A stretch of 17,905 nucleotides of DNA from Clostridiaceae bacterium (GTDB lineage: Bacteria > Bacillota > Clostridia > Acetivibrionales > DUMC01), in assembly GCA_012512865.1 (NCBI GenBank), contig JAAZDH010000244.1, forward strand, positions 1-17,905. Direction: 5' to 3'. A model generated the notes under the pieces. It did not search any database. It was not told the DNA's origin and saw nothing but the letters and a program-made list of their open reading frames with translations. This document shows, one piece after another, positions 1-6,785 of the stretch. The position numbers and the translations under genes were made by a program. Every line of letters begins with the position of its first letter. Position 1 is the first letter of the stretch.

Positions 1-672
1 ATAGCTTTCCGCCTCATTTACGTAGCTGTTTCTATCCTCCCTTGCATTCGCCACGTCCTTGAAAGCGGCATCCACTTCATCAGGGGGATAAACATCCTGG
101 AGCTGTACTGCCAGAATGGTTACCCCAAGGCGATAGTCATCACATATTTTTTGCAAGTCATTCATGATTTCCTGTTGTATTTCAAATTTATTTTCCGTAA
201 GCACCTCGTCAAGAATATTGTTTGCAATTACCCTTCTTATTGCCGATTCTGCAGCGATTCTTAGCGTTTGTTCAGGTTCTTTTACATTAAAAAAGTAATC
301 CACCGCATTTGTAATCTTGTACTGTATTGCCGTCTCAACATTAACCATGTTCTCATCCCCGGTTAGCATCAGGGACTCGCTGGCCGGTACATCGCCATAT
401 ATTGCAACTTGCTTGTGGCTGCCCTCTTCCAGGGTCCTGTATCCGAACTCGAGCCTTTTTACTTCTAAAACATTAACCTTGTTGGCAGTTTCAATCGGAG
501 AAGGCATGTGCCAGTTCAAACCTGCCGTTGACACCGTTGTCTTGTACTTTCCAAGGCGTAATATCACGGCTTCTTCTCCCGATTTAATTGTGTAAAACCC
601 TGAAGACAGCCAAAAAAATAAAACTAAAATAATAATGATTACAACCAGGTATTTTGAGATGTTTTTAATCAA
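1..672 (-). CDS. hflK: HflK-like SPFH/band 7 membrane protein (3' end outside window)
   Basis: Translation of the complement gives 224 codons open to the window edge. After a short basic N-terminus there is one hydrophobic segment (about residues 7-25, rich in Ile/Val/Leu/Phe). It is followed by an SPFH (band 7) domain with family-typical stretches such as GEEAVILRLGKY, the mixed YGDVPASESLMLTGDENMV region and VNVETAIQYKI, then the helical IRRVIANN and VQLQDVYPPDEV parts. HflK and HflC form a membrane complex that modulates the FtsH protease; the bulk of the protein is extracytoplasmic. The start is a TTG at 672 with GGAGG at 682-686, 8 nt upstream; no ATG or GTG in frame lies before the upstream stop. 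The C-terminal part, and probably hflC, lie beyond position 1. The gene has its own promoter and is not obviously related to the one-carbon genes. HflK rather than HflC is judged from the overall wording of the sequence. Confidence 0.88.
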   Translation of the reverse strand, partial: MIKNISKYLVVIIIILVLFFWLSSGFYTIKSGEEAVILRLGKYKTTVSTAGLNWHMPSPIETANKVNVLEVKRLEFGYRTLEEGSHKQVAIYGDVPASESLMLTGDENMVNVETAIQYKITNAVDYFFNVKEPEQTLRIAAESAIRRVIANNILDEVLTENKFEIQQEIMNDLQKICDDYRLGVTILAVQLQDVYPPDEVDAAFKDVANAREDRNSYVNEAESY

Positions 673-718
673 AACCGCATCCCTCCATATTCACAAAATT
701 TTTCCTCTCATAAGTAGG

Positions 719-727
719 ATTATATCA
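719..727 (-). promoter_or_regulatory. Extended -10 promoter for hflK
   Basis: The complement reads TGATATAAT, that is a perfect TATAAT -10 hexamer (719-724) with an upstream TGN extension, about 47 nt before the TTG start of hflK. A good -35 at 17 nt is not visible; the nearest TTG-containing hexamer (TTGCTA) is about 21 nt away. The TGN extension could compensate for this. It sits between the foldback element and the gene, so hflK is probably transcribed independently of the upstream operon. Confidence 0.5.
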
Positions 728-791
728 CAAGGAAATAATAAATCATAGCAAACATGGTTATCATCATGTGTATTTTATTTGTATGACACAT

Positions 792-1012
792 AATATGGCA
801 AAACGACTGCCTTAGGCTAATATTGGAGCGAGGCGTACGTATTGTTATGTCTAATGCCAGAAAAAATCCGTAATTCGCCACATGGATGTGGCGAGCCGTC
901 ACCTTAAGCCATGGATGGCGAGTGTGACGGGTAGGATTTTTTCGCCAGCATTAAACATTACAATACGTAGCCGAAGCGACCATATTAGCCGTGGAAGTCG
1001 TCCTTGCTTAAA
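792..1012. repeat. Large imperfect foldback element with nested hairpins
   Basis: The left arm (about 798-869) and right arm (about 934-1007) are imperfect reverse complements over roughly 70 nt each. Examples: GGCTAATAT at 814-822 against the complement of 982-990; TACGTATTG at 836-844 against the complement of 961-969; AAAAAATCC (861-869) pairs perfectly with GGATTTTTT (934-942). Between the arms are two smaller hairpins: TCGCCACA/TGTGGCGA with a TGGA loop (875-894), and CCGTCAC/GTGACGG (896-902 with 924-930) enclosing GCCA-TGGA-TGGC (908-919). The whole can fold as a long stem with a branched head. No transposase or convincing protein is encoded. It may be a MITE-like mobile foldback, a structured RNA, or a bidirectional terminator-like element. 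Confidence 0.7.
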
Positions 1013-1064
1013 TTTTCTTCAAATTAATTTAATACACCCGTTATCACCGCAAAATAAAACAACA

Positions 1065-1125
1065 TGGTCAAAAAAACAAAATAATCCTGGAAAGTGGAAA
1101 ACATCAGGACTGCGCGATTCCAGGA
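1065..1125 (-). terminator. Probable intrinsic terminator after the one-carbon operon
   Basis: Reading the minus strand, an 8-bp perfect stem TCCTGGAA/TTCCAGGA (1118-1125 with 1085-1092) is followed by a T-rich stretch, TTATTTTGTTTTTTT (down to about 1070). It lies about 110 nt downstream of the last operon gene, as expected for a Rho-independent terminator. The loop is long (25 nt), so strength is uncertain. Confidence 0.4.
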
Positions 1126-1236
1126 CATTTGCATTGTTTTACTCATTTGTATTATTCTGTCTTGTTTATATTTATGCCTTATTTTTCTGCATTATTTTTA
1201 GTAATCATTATTATTTACGATATTATTTACTATCCC
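1126..1236. repeat. Degenerate ~13-nt AT-rich repeats downstream of the lyxose-isomerase gene
   Basis: Immediately after the stop of the cupin gene the spacer is made of variants of an AT-rich unit such as GTAAATAAT / AGAATAAT / GTAAAACAATG (minus strand), spaced about 12-15 nt. There is no plausible gene here. The pattern resembles the spacers after mvhD and flxB, but the units differ. Confidence 0.4.
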
Positions 1237-1920
1237 TTACTTGCCGGCGGGCGGATACTCGGTACACAATAGATACAGCGGCGGCTCATCCTCTTCTATG
1301 TCAGGGAACCTGCCTACAGCCTTATAAAAACGGTTGTCGGTCTTGTCGTCATTCACCATGGATACCTCTCCAACCAGCACCTTGCCTATTCCTTTCTCAC
1401 CCTGGAACTCATGGTATTGCCCGGGGGGAAGACATATGCTTTCACCGGGAGTAAGCCTGATAATGCTGCCGGCTTCAACCTCGTATGTCCTTCCGTCAAT
1501 TGAAACCTTAACCCTGTCATCTCCAAGCTCACCATTTTCTGTTGAATTATAAAGCCGGATAAGCAAGTTTCCTCCTCCCCTGTTTATTATATCCTCCATC
1601 TTGTGCCAATGAAAATGCAAGGGTGTAACCTGCTCCTCCTCGACAACCATGATCTTTTCAGCGTAAGGCTTTGAATATTTTTTACCTGTTAAATTACCGT
1701 TCCTGAGTGTAAACAGCAAGAGCCCAACCTTTCGGAAATTCCCGCTCCCGAAATCCGTTATGTCCCATCCAAGCATGTTATCCCTTATTTCATTATACTC
1801 GCTGCCCTTGCTTTTCCATTCTTCAGGACTCCAAAATGCAAAGGGCGGCAGGCTGAAATTCATTTCTTCCAAGAACGATACCGCTTCTTTCAGAATTTTG
1901 TTCAGCTCGGACCTTTTCAC
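1237..1920 (-). CDS. D-lyxose isomerase-like cupin protein (DUF1498 family)
   Basis: The 227-residue product matches the D-lyxose ketol-isomerase (DUF1498) family in length and signature. The hallmark HFHWHKMEDIINRGGG lies at about residues 102-117. Likely metal ligands are H102, H104, E109 and, in the second cupin motif (PPGQYHEF), H170. The family interconverts D-lyxose and D-xylulose (and mannose/fructose) with a divalent metal such as Mn2+; it is cytoplasmic. The start is GTG at 1920, with a GGGGGG-rich ribosome binding site just upstream. Only 12 bp separate it from the folD stop, so it is cotranscribed as the last gene of the operon. Its metabolic link to one-carbon chemistry is not evident. 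The true sugar substrate cannot be read from sequence. Confidence 0.85.
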   Translation of the reverse strand: MKRSELNKILKEAVSFLEEMNFSLPPFAFWSPEEWKSKGSEYNEIRDNMLGWDITDFGSGNFRKVGLLLFTLRNGNLTGKKYSKPYAEKIMVVEEEQVTPLHFHWHKMEDIINRGGGNLLIRLYNSTENGELGDDRVKVSIDGRTYEVEAGSIIRLTPGESICLPPGQYHEFQGEKGIGKVLVGEVSMVNDDKTDNRFYKAVGRFPDIEEDEPPLYLLCTEYPPAGK

Positions 1921-1932
1921 AAGGAATCCCCC

Positions 1933-2787
1933 CTATTTTCCTACTGTTTTGATAGCCGCCTGGATTACGTGTTTTACCAGGACAGAGGTGGTCACCGTAC
2001 CCACGCCTCCTGGTACAGGCGTTATGCTCCCTGCAATATCGGCTACATCATCAAAATTCACATCGCCACAGAGATTTCCATTTTCATCAAGATTAATTCC
2101 AACATCAATAACAACGGCACCAGGCATTACAAAATCCCTGTTTACCATTTTTGCCCTGCCGGCCGCTGCAACCAGGATTTCTGCCTTCTTACATATATCC
2201 TGGATGCTCCTCGTACGTGTATGGCAGATTGTAACCGTGGCATTTTTCTTAAGCAAAAGCATTGAAAGGGGCTTCCCAACCACCATGCTCCTTCCAATGA
2301 CAATAACGTTTTTGCCTTCCACCGGTATCCCGAAATGGTCAATCAACTCAATAACGGCTTCCGGGGTACACGGGGCAAAACCGCTTTCATCCCCTGCAAA
2401 CACTTTTGCAATGTTGACCGGGCTCATGCAATCAACGTCCTTGTCCGGGCATATAACCGCTTTCAGTTTTTCTTCGTTTATATGCCTGGGCAAAGGTCGA
2501 AATACAAGTATTCCGTGTATGTTCTTATCCTTGTTCAATGTTTCAATTTCACTTACCAGTTTTTCTTCGCGGATATCCTCGGGAAATTCAAGTACCTTGC
2601 ATGACACGCCCACACTTTCACACCTTTTTACCGCTCCCCTCTCGTAGGCAAGGTCATCGGGTTTTTCCCCCAGCCTTACTATTGCCAGCGTGGGGGTTAT
2701 TCCTCTTTCTTTCAATTCCTCCACCTGGGCTGTCATTTTATCCTTCATCGCCTTTGTTACTTCCGAGCCCTTCAACTGTGTTGCCAT
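1933..2787 (-). CDS. folD: Methylene-THF dehydrogenase, FolD family, cyclohydrolase residues missing
   Basis: FolD oxidises or reduces between 5,10-methylene-THF and 5,10-methenyl-THF with NAD(P); most members also hydrolyse methenyl-THF. The product is 284 residues, the family length. It has the Rossmann motif VIGRSMVVGKP and the C-terminal PVPGGVGTVTTSVL signature. An ungapped comparison by eye with E. coli FolD (GADPASQIYVASKRKACEEV region) against GEKPDDLAYERGAVKRCESV shows the tyrosine kept (Y48), but the catalytic lysine is replaced by A52. The usual VQLPLP reads VFRPLP, so the glutamine is F96. The KDVD aspartates (D117, D119) are kept. This suggests a dehydrogenase with little or no cyclohydrolase activity, complemented by fchA upstream. 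Start: ATG 2787 with GGAGGTG at 2793-2799, 5 nt spacing; the longer reading to 2808 has no such site. Confidence 0.95.
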   Translation of the reverse strand: MATQLKGSEVTKAMKDKMTAQVEELKERGITPTLAIVRLGEKPDDLAYERGAVKRCESVGVSCKVLEFPEDIREEKLVSEIETLNKDKNIHGILVFRPLPRHINEEKLKAVICPDKDVDCMSPVNIAKVFAGDESGFAPCTPEAVIELIDHFGIPVEGKNVIVIGRSMVVGKPLSMLLLKKNATVTICHTRTRSIQDICKKAEILVAAAGRAKMVNRDFVMPGAVVIDVGINLDENGNLCGDVNFDDVADIAGSITPVPGGVGTVTTSVLVKHVIQAAIKTVGK

Positions 2788-2913
2788 AAGGACACCTCCA
2801 TTCATCATTTAAGTACCCTCGAATTACCGGCATACCGTCGTATACCTGCCTGCCATTTCATGCCGGCAAACCCGGCCGTCATACCCTTGTATGTATTACC
2901 TTCATATCCCGCT
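2788..2913. other. fchA-folD spacer with weak local repeats
   Basis: This 126-bp spacer contains loosely repeated CATACC/TATACC/CATATCCC-type motifs (for example 2830-2850 and 2880-2915) spaced about 12-14 nt, plus GCCGGCA inverted pieces. No promoter or gene is evident. The repeats seem to run into the last codons of fchA. Confidence 0.3.
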
Positions 2914-3543
2914 TCATGTACGTATTTCGCCTTCAACCTTGGCATAAATCACGTCAGCCATTTTCTTTCCTTCATCAAGCATGGCTTCAGCCTTCTTGTT
3001 TATTTCCTCGGCGTAATCCCTGTCCTTCATCATTCCCGTATTTATAAACACGTTAAGGCTTGCACCCATCAATGCAGACTTAAGGAAAATAATTCCTACA
3101 CCCACGTCACTTATTGCCAGCCTGGACCCTTTTTGCGCCAGTTCTTCATGCAGTTTCATGGCTTCAAGGGTTTTTTCCATGATTGCCAGGGGGGCGCTGC
3201 AAGCTATCCGTAAAGCTTCTTCCATTACTTCATCACGTTTCTTTTTTTCTTCCTCGGTATTCCTTGGAAGCCCGTATGCCCTGGAAAGCGGTTCAAATAC
3301 CTCTGCATCCTTTTCCACCAAGGCGAGGAGCTCATCCTGGAGAATCCTTGCCTTGTCCAGTATGGCCTTTATGTCTTCCTGCACATCTGCATATTTCTTC
3401 TTGCCCAGGGTCAGGTTTCCCACCATGCTGCCAAGCGCCATTCCTATTGCACCGACAAGAGCTGATGCCCCTCCTCCCCCCGGCACAGGCTCCTTTGAAG
3501 CAAGTACATCAACAAACTCCCTGCAGGTTTTATTCGTAATCAC
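2914..3543 (-). CDS. fchA: Methenyl-THF cyclohydrolase / formimidoyl-THF cyclodeaminase family
   Basis: The product (209 residues) belongs to the all-helical cyclodeaminase/cyclohydrolase (FTCD_C) family. The N-terminal CREFVDVLASKEPVPGGGG motif is diagnostic, followed by the GAIGMALGSMVGNLT helix. In acetogens FchA converts 10-formyl-THF to 5,10-methenyl-THF; in amino-acid fermenters the same fold removes ammonia from formimino-THF. Placement between fhs and folD argues for the cyclohydrolase role, and the altered FolD makes this enzyme necessary. Start choice: GGAGG at 3552-3556 is 8 nt from GTG 3543, giving MITNKTCREF as in relatives. An ATG at 3549 is only 2 nt from the same site, and a TTG at 3561 lies upstream of it and has no ribosome binding site of its own. 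Confidence 0.93.
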   Translation of the reverse strand: MITNKTCREFVDVLASKEPVPGGGGASALVGAIGMALGSMVGNLTLGKKKYADVQEDIKAILDKARILQDELLALVEKDAEVFEPLSRAYGLPRNTEEEKKKRDEVMEEALRIACSAPLAIMEKTLEAMKLHEELAQKGSRLAISDVGVGIIFLKSALMGASLNVFINTGMMKDRDYAEEINKKAEAMLDEGKKMADVIYAKVEGEIRT

Positions 3544-3657
3544 TCCCATCACCTCCAACAACCCGGAATATGGTAATACCCTTGAAAAATATTATGACAA
3601 TTTTACGCTCCGTTTAAAAAAGATTCCCGTTATGTCCGGGGAACATCCGGGTAAAGT

Positions 3658-5337
3658 TCAGAATAAGCCTGAAATTCGCCCGGTAGAATCAACGTCAATA
3701 CTTTCAGCGGCAGGAACTTTCGACAAGCCTGGCATTGTCATTATTTCGCCGGTTAAAGCCACGATAAACCCTGCACCTGCGGAAACCTTGACATTCCTCA
3801 CTGAAATCTTGTAATCCTGCGGGCGTCCCAGCTTTTTGGGATCATCGGAAAGAGAATACTGTGTCTTTGCCATGCAGACAGGAAGTCCCATAAAGCCCTT
3901 TTCTTCGAGTTGCTTGATCTCTTTTACAGCAGCAGGCAGGAAATCCACCCCGTCTGCACCGTATATTTCCCTTGCTATTGCTTCAACCTTATCCTTTATT
4001 GGCATATCCAGGTCATAAGCAAATCTGAAGTTGCTCTTGCCGTTATTTACAAGGTTTATAACCTCACGTGCCAGCTCTATGCCTCCCTCGCCGCCTTTTG
4101 CCCATACCTCGGAAAGGGCGACATTGACTCCCAGCTCCTTGCATTTTTCCTTGATAAAATTCAATTCCGCCTCGCTGTCGGTCGGGAAGCGATTTATGGC
4201 AACCACTGCAGGCAGCCCGAATTTTTCTGTAATATTTTCTAAGTGCTTAAGAAGGTTTGGAATTCCTTTTTCCAGGTAATAAAGGTTTTCAACAGCCCAT
4301 TCGTTCTTTGACGCCCCACCGTGATGTTTCAGCGCTCTAACAGTGGCTACAATAACTACGGCGGAAGGAGTGAAACCTGCTTTCCTGCACTTTATATCAA
4401 TAAACTTCTCGGCTCCAAGGTCAGCACCAAAACCGGCTTCCGTCACCACGTAATCAGCAAGCTTCAATGCCACCCGCGTTGCCATGATGCTGTTGCAGCC
4501 GTGTGCTATATTGGCAAATGGGCCTCCGTGTACAAAAGCAGGTGTATGCTCTAGGGTTTGTACAAGATTGGGTTTCAGAGTATCTTTCAGCAATGCAGCC
4601 ATGGCACCCTCTGCTTTCAACTGGCCTGCCGTTACAGGCTTATCATCCCTGGTGTATCCTACCACTATATTTCTTAGATTTTCCTTCAAGTTTTCAATGT
4701 TGGTTGAAAGGCACAGGATGGCCATTACCTCCGATGCAACCGTGATATCAAAGCCATCTTCCCTGGGCACCCCGTTTGTCCTGCCATTCAAGCCGTCCAC
4801 AATAAACCTGAGCTGCCTGTCATTCATATCTATGCATCTCTTCCAGGTAATTTTTCTTGTATCCAGTCCAAGTTCATTTCCCTGGTATATGTGGTTGTCC
4901 ACCATTGCAGCCAGCAAATTGTTCGCAGCACCGATAGCATGTATATCACCGGTAAAGTGGAGGTTTATATCCTCCATGGGCACAACCTGGGCATAACCTC
5001 CGCCTGCGGCCCCGCCTTTCACACCAAAAACAGGGCCCAGCGATGGTTCCCTCAGCGCAACCATGGTCTTCTTCCCCAGCTTGCTCAAGGCATCCGCCAG
5101 GCCAACCGAGGTGGTGGTCTTGCCTTCCCCTGCAGGAGTAGGGGTTATCGCGGTAACGAGTATTAGTTTTCCATCTTCCTTGTCCTTTAAGTCCTCCAGG
5201 ATGTTATAGTCCACCTTTGCCTTATATTTGCCGTACATTTCTATGTATTTTTCATCAATACCCGCCTTCTTCGCAATTTCCACAATAGGCATTAATTCCG
5301 TGCTTTGGGCAATTTCAATATCGCTCTTGTATACCAT
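3658..5337 (-). CDS. fhs: Formate--tetrahydrofolate ligase
   Basis: This is a full-length 559-residue formyl-THF synthetase: formate + ATP + THF give 10-formyl-THF, the ATP-consuming entry of the methyl branch. The P-loop-like TPTPAGEGKTTTS lies at residues 65-77. It is followed by the family signatures LREPSLGPVFGVKGGAAGGG and FTGDIHAIGAANNL, then HGGPFANIAHGCNS and the C-terminal MTMPGLSKVP. The start is ATG 5337 with AAGGAGA about 7 nt upstream. It is the first gene after the long 353-bp spacer, so it may have its own promoter while still receiving read-through from flxA. No anomalous residues were noticed. Confidence 0.98.
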   Translation of the reverse strand: MVYKSDIEIAQSTELMPIVEIAKKAGIDEKYIEMYGKYKAKVDYNILEDLKDKEDGKLILVTAITPTPAGEGKTTTSVGLADALSKLGKKTMVALREPSLGPVFGVKGGAAGGGYAQVVPMEDINLHFTGDIHAIGAANNLLAAMVDNHIYQGNELGLDTRKITWKRCIDMNDRQLRFIVDGLNGRTNGVPREDGFDITVASEVMAILCLSTNIENLKENLRNIVVGYTRDDKPVTAGQLKAEGAMAALLKDTLKPNLVQTLEHTPAFVHGGPFANIAHGCNSIMATRVALKLADYVVTEAGFGADLGAEKFIDIKCRKAGFTPSAVVIVATVRALKHHGGASKNEWAVENLYYLEKGIPNLLKHLENITEKFGLPAVVAINRFPTDSEAELNFIKEKCKELGVNVALSEVWAKGGEGGIELAREVINLVNNGKSNFRFAYDLDMPIKDKVEAIAREIYGADGVDFLPAAVKEIKQLEEKGFMGLPVCMAKTQYSLSDDPKKLGRPQDYKISVRNVKVSAGAGFIVALTGEIMTMPGLSKVPAAESIDVDSTGRISGLF

Positions 5338-5399
5338 CCCTATTCTCCTTTCATAATTTTATTAGTGGTTTATTCATTATTTTATACGCTGTTTTATTC

Positions 5400-5429
5400 A
5401 TTATATTTATTTACAATTATTGTTCCCAA
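5400..5429 (-). promoter_or_regulatory. Candidate sigma-A promoter upstream of fhs
   Basis: The minus strand holds TATAAT (5400-5405) with TTGGGA (5424-5429) 18 nt upstream, about 60 nt before the fhs start. The -35 matches the consensus at 4 of 6 positions and sits inside the 13-bp repeat array. AT-rich sequence makes chance matches likely. No tetrahydrofolate riboswitch-like structure was recognised here. Confidence 0.35.
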
Positions 5430-5462
5430 TTATTGTTTACAATTACTGTTTACAATTATTGT
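5411..5462. repeat. Four tandem copies of a 13-bp repeat upstream of fhs
   Basis: Consecutive 13-bp units: TTACAATTATTGT (5411), TCCCAATTATTGT (5424), TTACAATTACTGT (5437), TTACAATTATTGT (5450). Copies one and four are identical; copy two differs at two positions and copy three at one. The array covers the region where a fhs promoter would lie. Confidence 0.85.
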
Positions 5463-5518
5463 TTACTGCCTTACCCGCCCTTTTTACCCGCGGTTTTACT
5501 TAAACAGGATTTAGTTTT

Positions 5519-5597
5519 ATTAATATTATTAATTACGTATCGTTAGTTACATGGCATTAATTACTTATATTTATTATTATTAATATCATTAATTACG
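5519..5597. repeat. Pair of 19-bp direct repeats in the flxA-fhs spacer
   Basis: ATTAATATTATTAATTACG (5519-5537) recurs as ATTAATATCATTAATTACG (5579-5597), one mismatch, 60 bp apart. The sequence between is made of related ATTAATTAC fragments. The rest of the 5338-5690 spacer holds no gene that I can support. Confidence 0.75.
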
Positions 5598-5690
5598 ATA
5601 TCTTTTAAAATTTATTTATTAGCATCATTTGCTTTTATTAATGCTTTTTAAATCAACCCGCGGCTTTGCCTTGCTTGCATCCGCCTGCAG

Positions 5691-6527
5691 CTAATACTCC
5701 TGCGGCATCCCGGAAAGCTCCTCCATGCTGAAAACCGGCCCGTCAACACACACGTACTTGTGCCCTATATTGCATTTGCCGCATTTTCCAACCCCGCATG
5801 TCATCCGCATTTCAAGGGTGGTATATATCTTGCTCTTTGGTATGCCCATTTCAACCAGCTTGCCCGATACAAACTTTATCATGATAGGCGGACCGCAGGT
5901 TATGGCATAGGTATCGCTAATATCAATCTGCATTTCCCCCAGCAAATTATGGGGAAAACCCACCTTGCCCTTCCATCCTTCTTCCGGCCTGTCTATCGTT
6001 AATATGACTTCCGTATCATCTCTCCTTGACCATTCGGATATGTCCCTCATGTAAATAAAATCCCCGGAACTCCTCGCCGCAAGGAGCATGCTGATGTTCT
6101 TATACTTGCTCCTGTTGGCGGGCTCAAGCATGTACAGGATTAGAGGCCTCAAGGGCGCAAGCCCCAATCCCCCGGCAACTACCAGGATGTTGCTTCCCTC
6201 CATTTTTTCAACGGGAAAGGAATTCCCAAGGGGTCCCCTTATCCACACCGTATCTCCCGGCTTGAGATTATGTATTACCTCGGTCACAAGACCTGTCTTT
6301 TTTATGCTGACCTCAAAAAAATCCTTTTCATACGGGCTTGATGCAAAACCGAAAGGGGCTTCCCCCACTCCCGGCACCGAGAACTCGAAAAACTGTCCGG
6401 GCATGAAATCCATTCTTTTATCCTTGTCTGCCGGTTTTATCCTGAAAGTCTTTATATCCACATCCGATGATGTTTCTTGCAATATTAAAGCTATTCTTGC
6501 CTTGAATGGAATATATGCATTGCCCAT
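5691..6527 (-). CDS. flxA: FlxA-like FAD/NAD-binding [2Fe-2S] oxidoreductase (AsrB/HydG family)
   Basis: The 278-residue product has the ferredoxin-reductase layout. A flavin-binding barrel contains PFGFASSP (58-65) and an IRGPLGNSF turn (about 97-104). A nucleotide-binding domain has the glycine loop GGLGLAPLRPL (119-129) and CGPP (211-214). The C-terminal [2Fe-2S] motif uses C244, C249, C252 and C260, as in dihydroorotate dehydrogenase B electron-transfer subunits. Members of the family (AsrB, sulfhydrogenase gamma, FlxA) pass electrons between NAD(P)H and iron-sulfur partners. Beside two FrhB/AsrA-like proteins, an mvhD gene and hdrA it is best read as FlxA, the NADH input or output of an Flx-Hdr module; NADH versus NADPH cannot be decided by eye. 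The start ATG at 6527 follows CGGGGGT, almost the same odd ribosome binding site as the flxC-like gene. Confidence 0.87.
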   Translation of the reverse strand: MGNAYIPFKARIALILQETSSDVDIKTFRIKPADKDKRMDFMPGQFFEFSVPGVGEAPFGFASSPYEKDFFEVSIKKTGLVTEVIHNLKPGDTVWIRGPLGNSFPVEKMEGSNILVVAGGLGLAPLRPLILYMLEPANRSKYKNISMLLAARSSGDFIYMRDISEWSRRDDTEVILTIDRPEEGWKGKVGFPHNLLGEMQIDISDTYAITCGPPIMIKFVSGKLVEMGIPKSKIYTTLEMRMTCGVGKCGKCNIGHKYVCVDGPVFSMEELSGMPQEY

Positions 6528-6539
6528 TTTATATACCCC

Positions 6540-6785
6540 CGCTTTTATTCTGCACCTTTATTTTGCATTCTTATTTTAGACTTTCACATTCTGCATTCTT
6601 CTTATTTAAGACTTTTTATTCCGAATTCTTTATTCCAAGCTTTTATTCTGTGCTCTTATTCCAGGCTTTTATTCTGCACATTTATCTTACATTTAAATTC
6701 ATAAGCTTATATTCCTCACCTTTACTTTACATTCTTATTCTTAACATTCTTATTCTGAGCTTTATATTCTGCATCTTTATTTATT
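6540..6785. repeat. Array of degenerate 11-15-nt repeats between flxB- and flxA-like genes
   Basis: On the minus strand the spacer consists of about 15-18 variants of GCAGAATAAAAGC, for example GCAGAATATAAAGCT, ACAGAATAAAAGCTT, GGAATAAGAGC and GCAGAATAAAAGCGG. They start at the flxB stop and end at the flxA ribosome binding site. Unit lengths vary and there are no conserved spacers, so this is not CRISPR. No gene is present. Confidence 0.75.

Noticed and set aside
882..1454. Plus-strand reading frame of 190 codons crossing the foldback and the end of the lyxose-isomerase gene
   Set aside because: Its first part is the inverted repeat and its last part is antisense to a clear gene; no ribosome binding site or domain is visible.
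1760..2647. Long plus-strand frame antisense to folD
   Set aside because: It is the shadow of a strongly conserved minus-strand gene; the translation is Ser/Leu/Phe-rich and resembles no family.
3158..3814. Plus-strand frame across the fhs-fchA junction
   Set aside because: Antisense to two well-recognised genes, with no start signals; composition is typical of a shadow frame.
5338..5690. Tetrahydrofolate or other riboswitch upstream of fhs
   Set aside because: The spacer is AT-rich repeats; I could not recognise the conserved cores of a THF riboswitch.
5640..5690. Intrinsic terminator after flxA
   Set aside because: Only a three-base GGC-AAA-GCC stem and a weak GCGG/CCGC pairing are seen, without a proper T-run, so a transcript break here is not supported.
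6540..6785. CRISPR array
   Set aside because: Units are 11-15 nt, contiguous and diverged, with no constant repeats or unique spacers.
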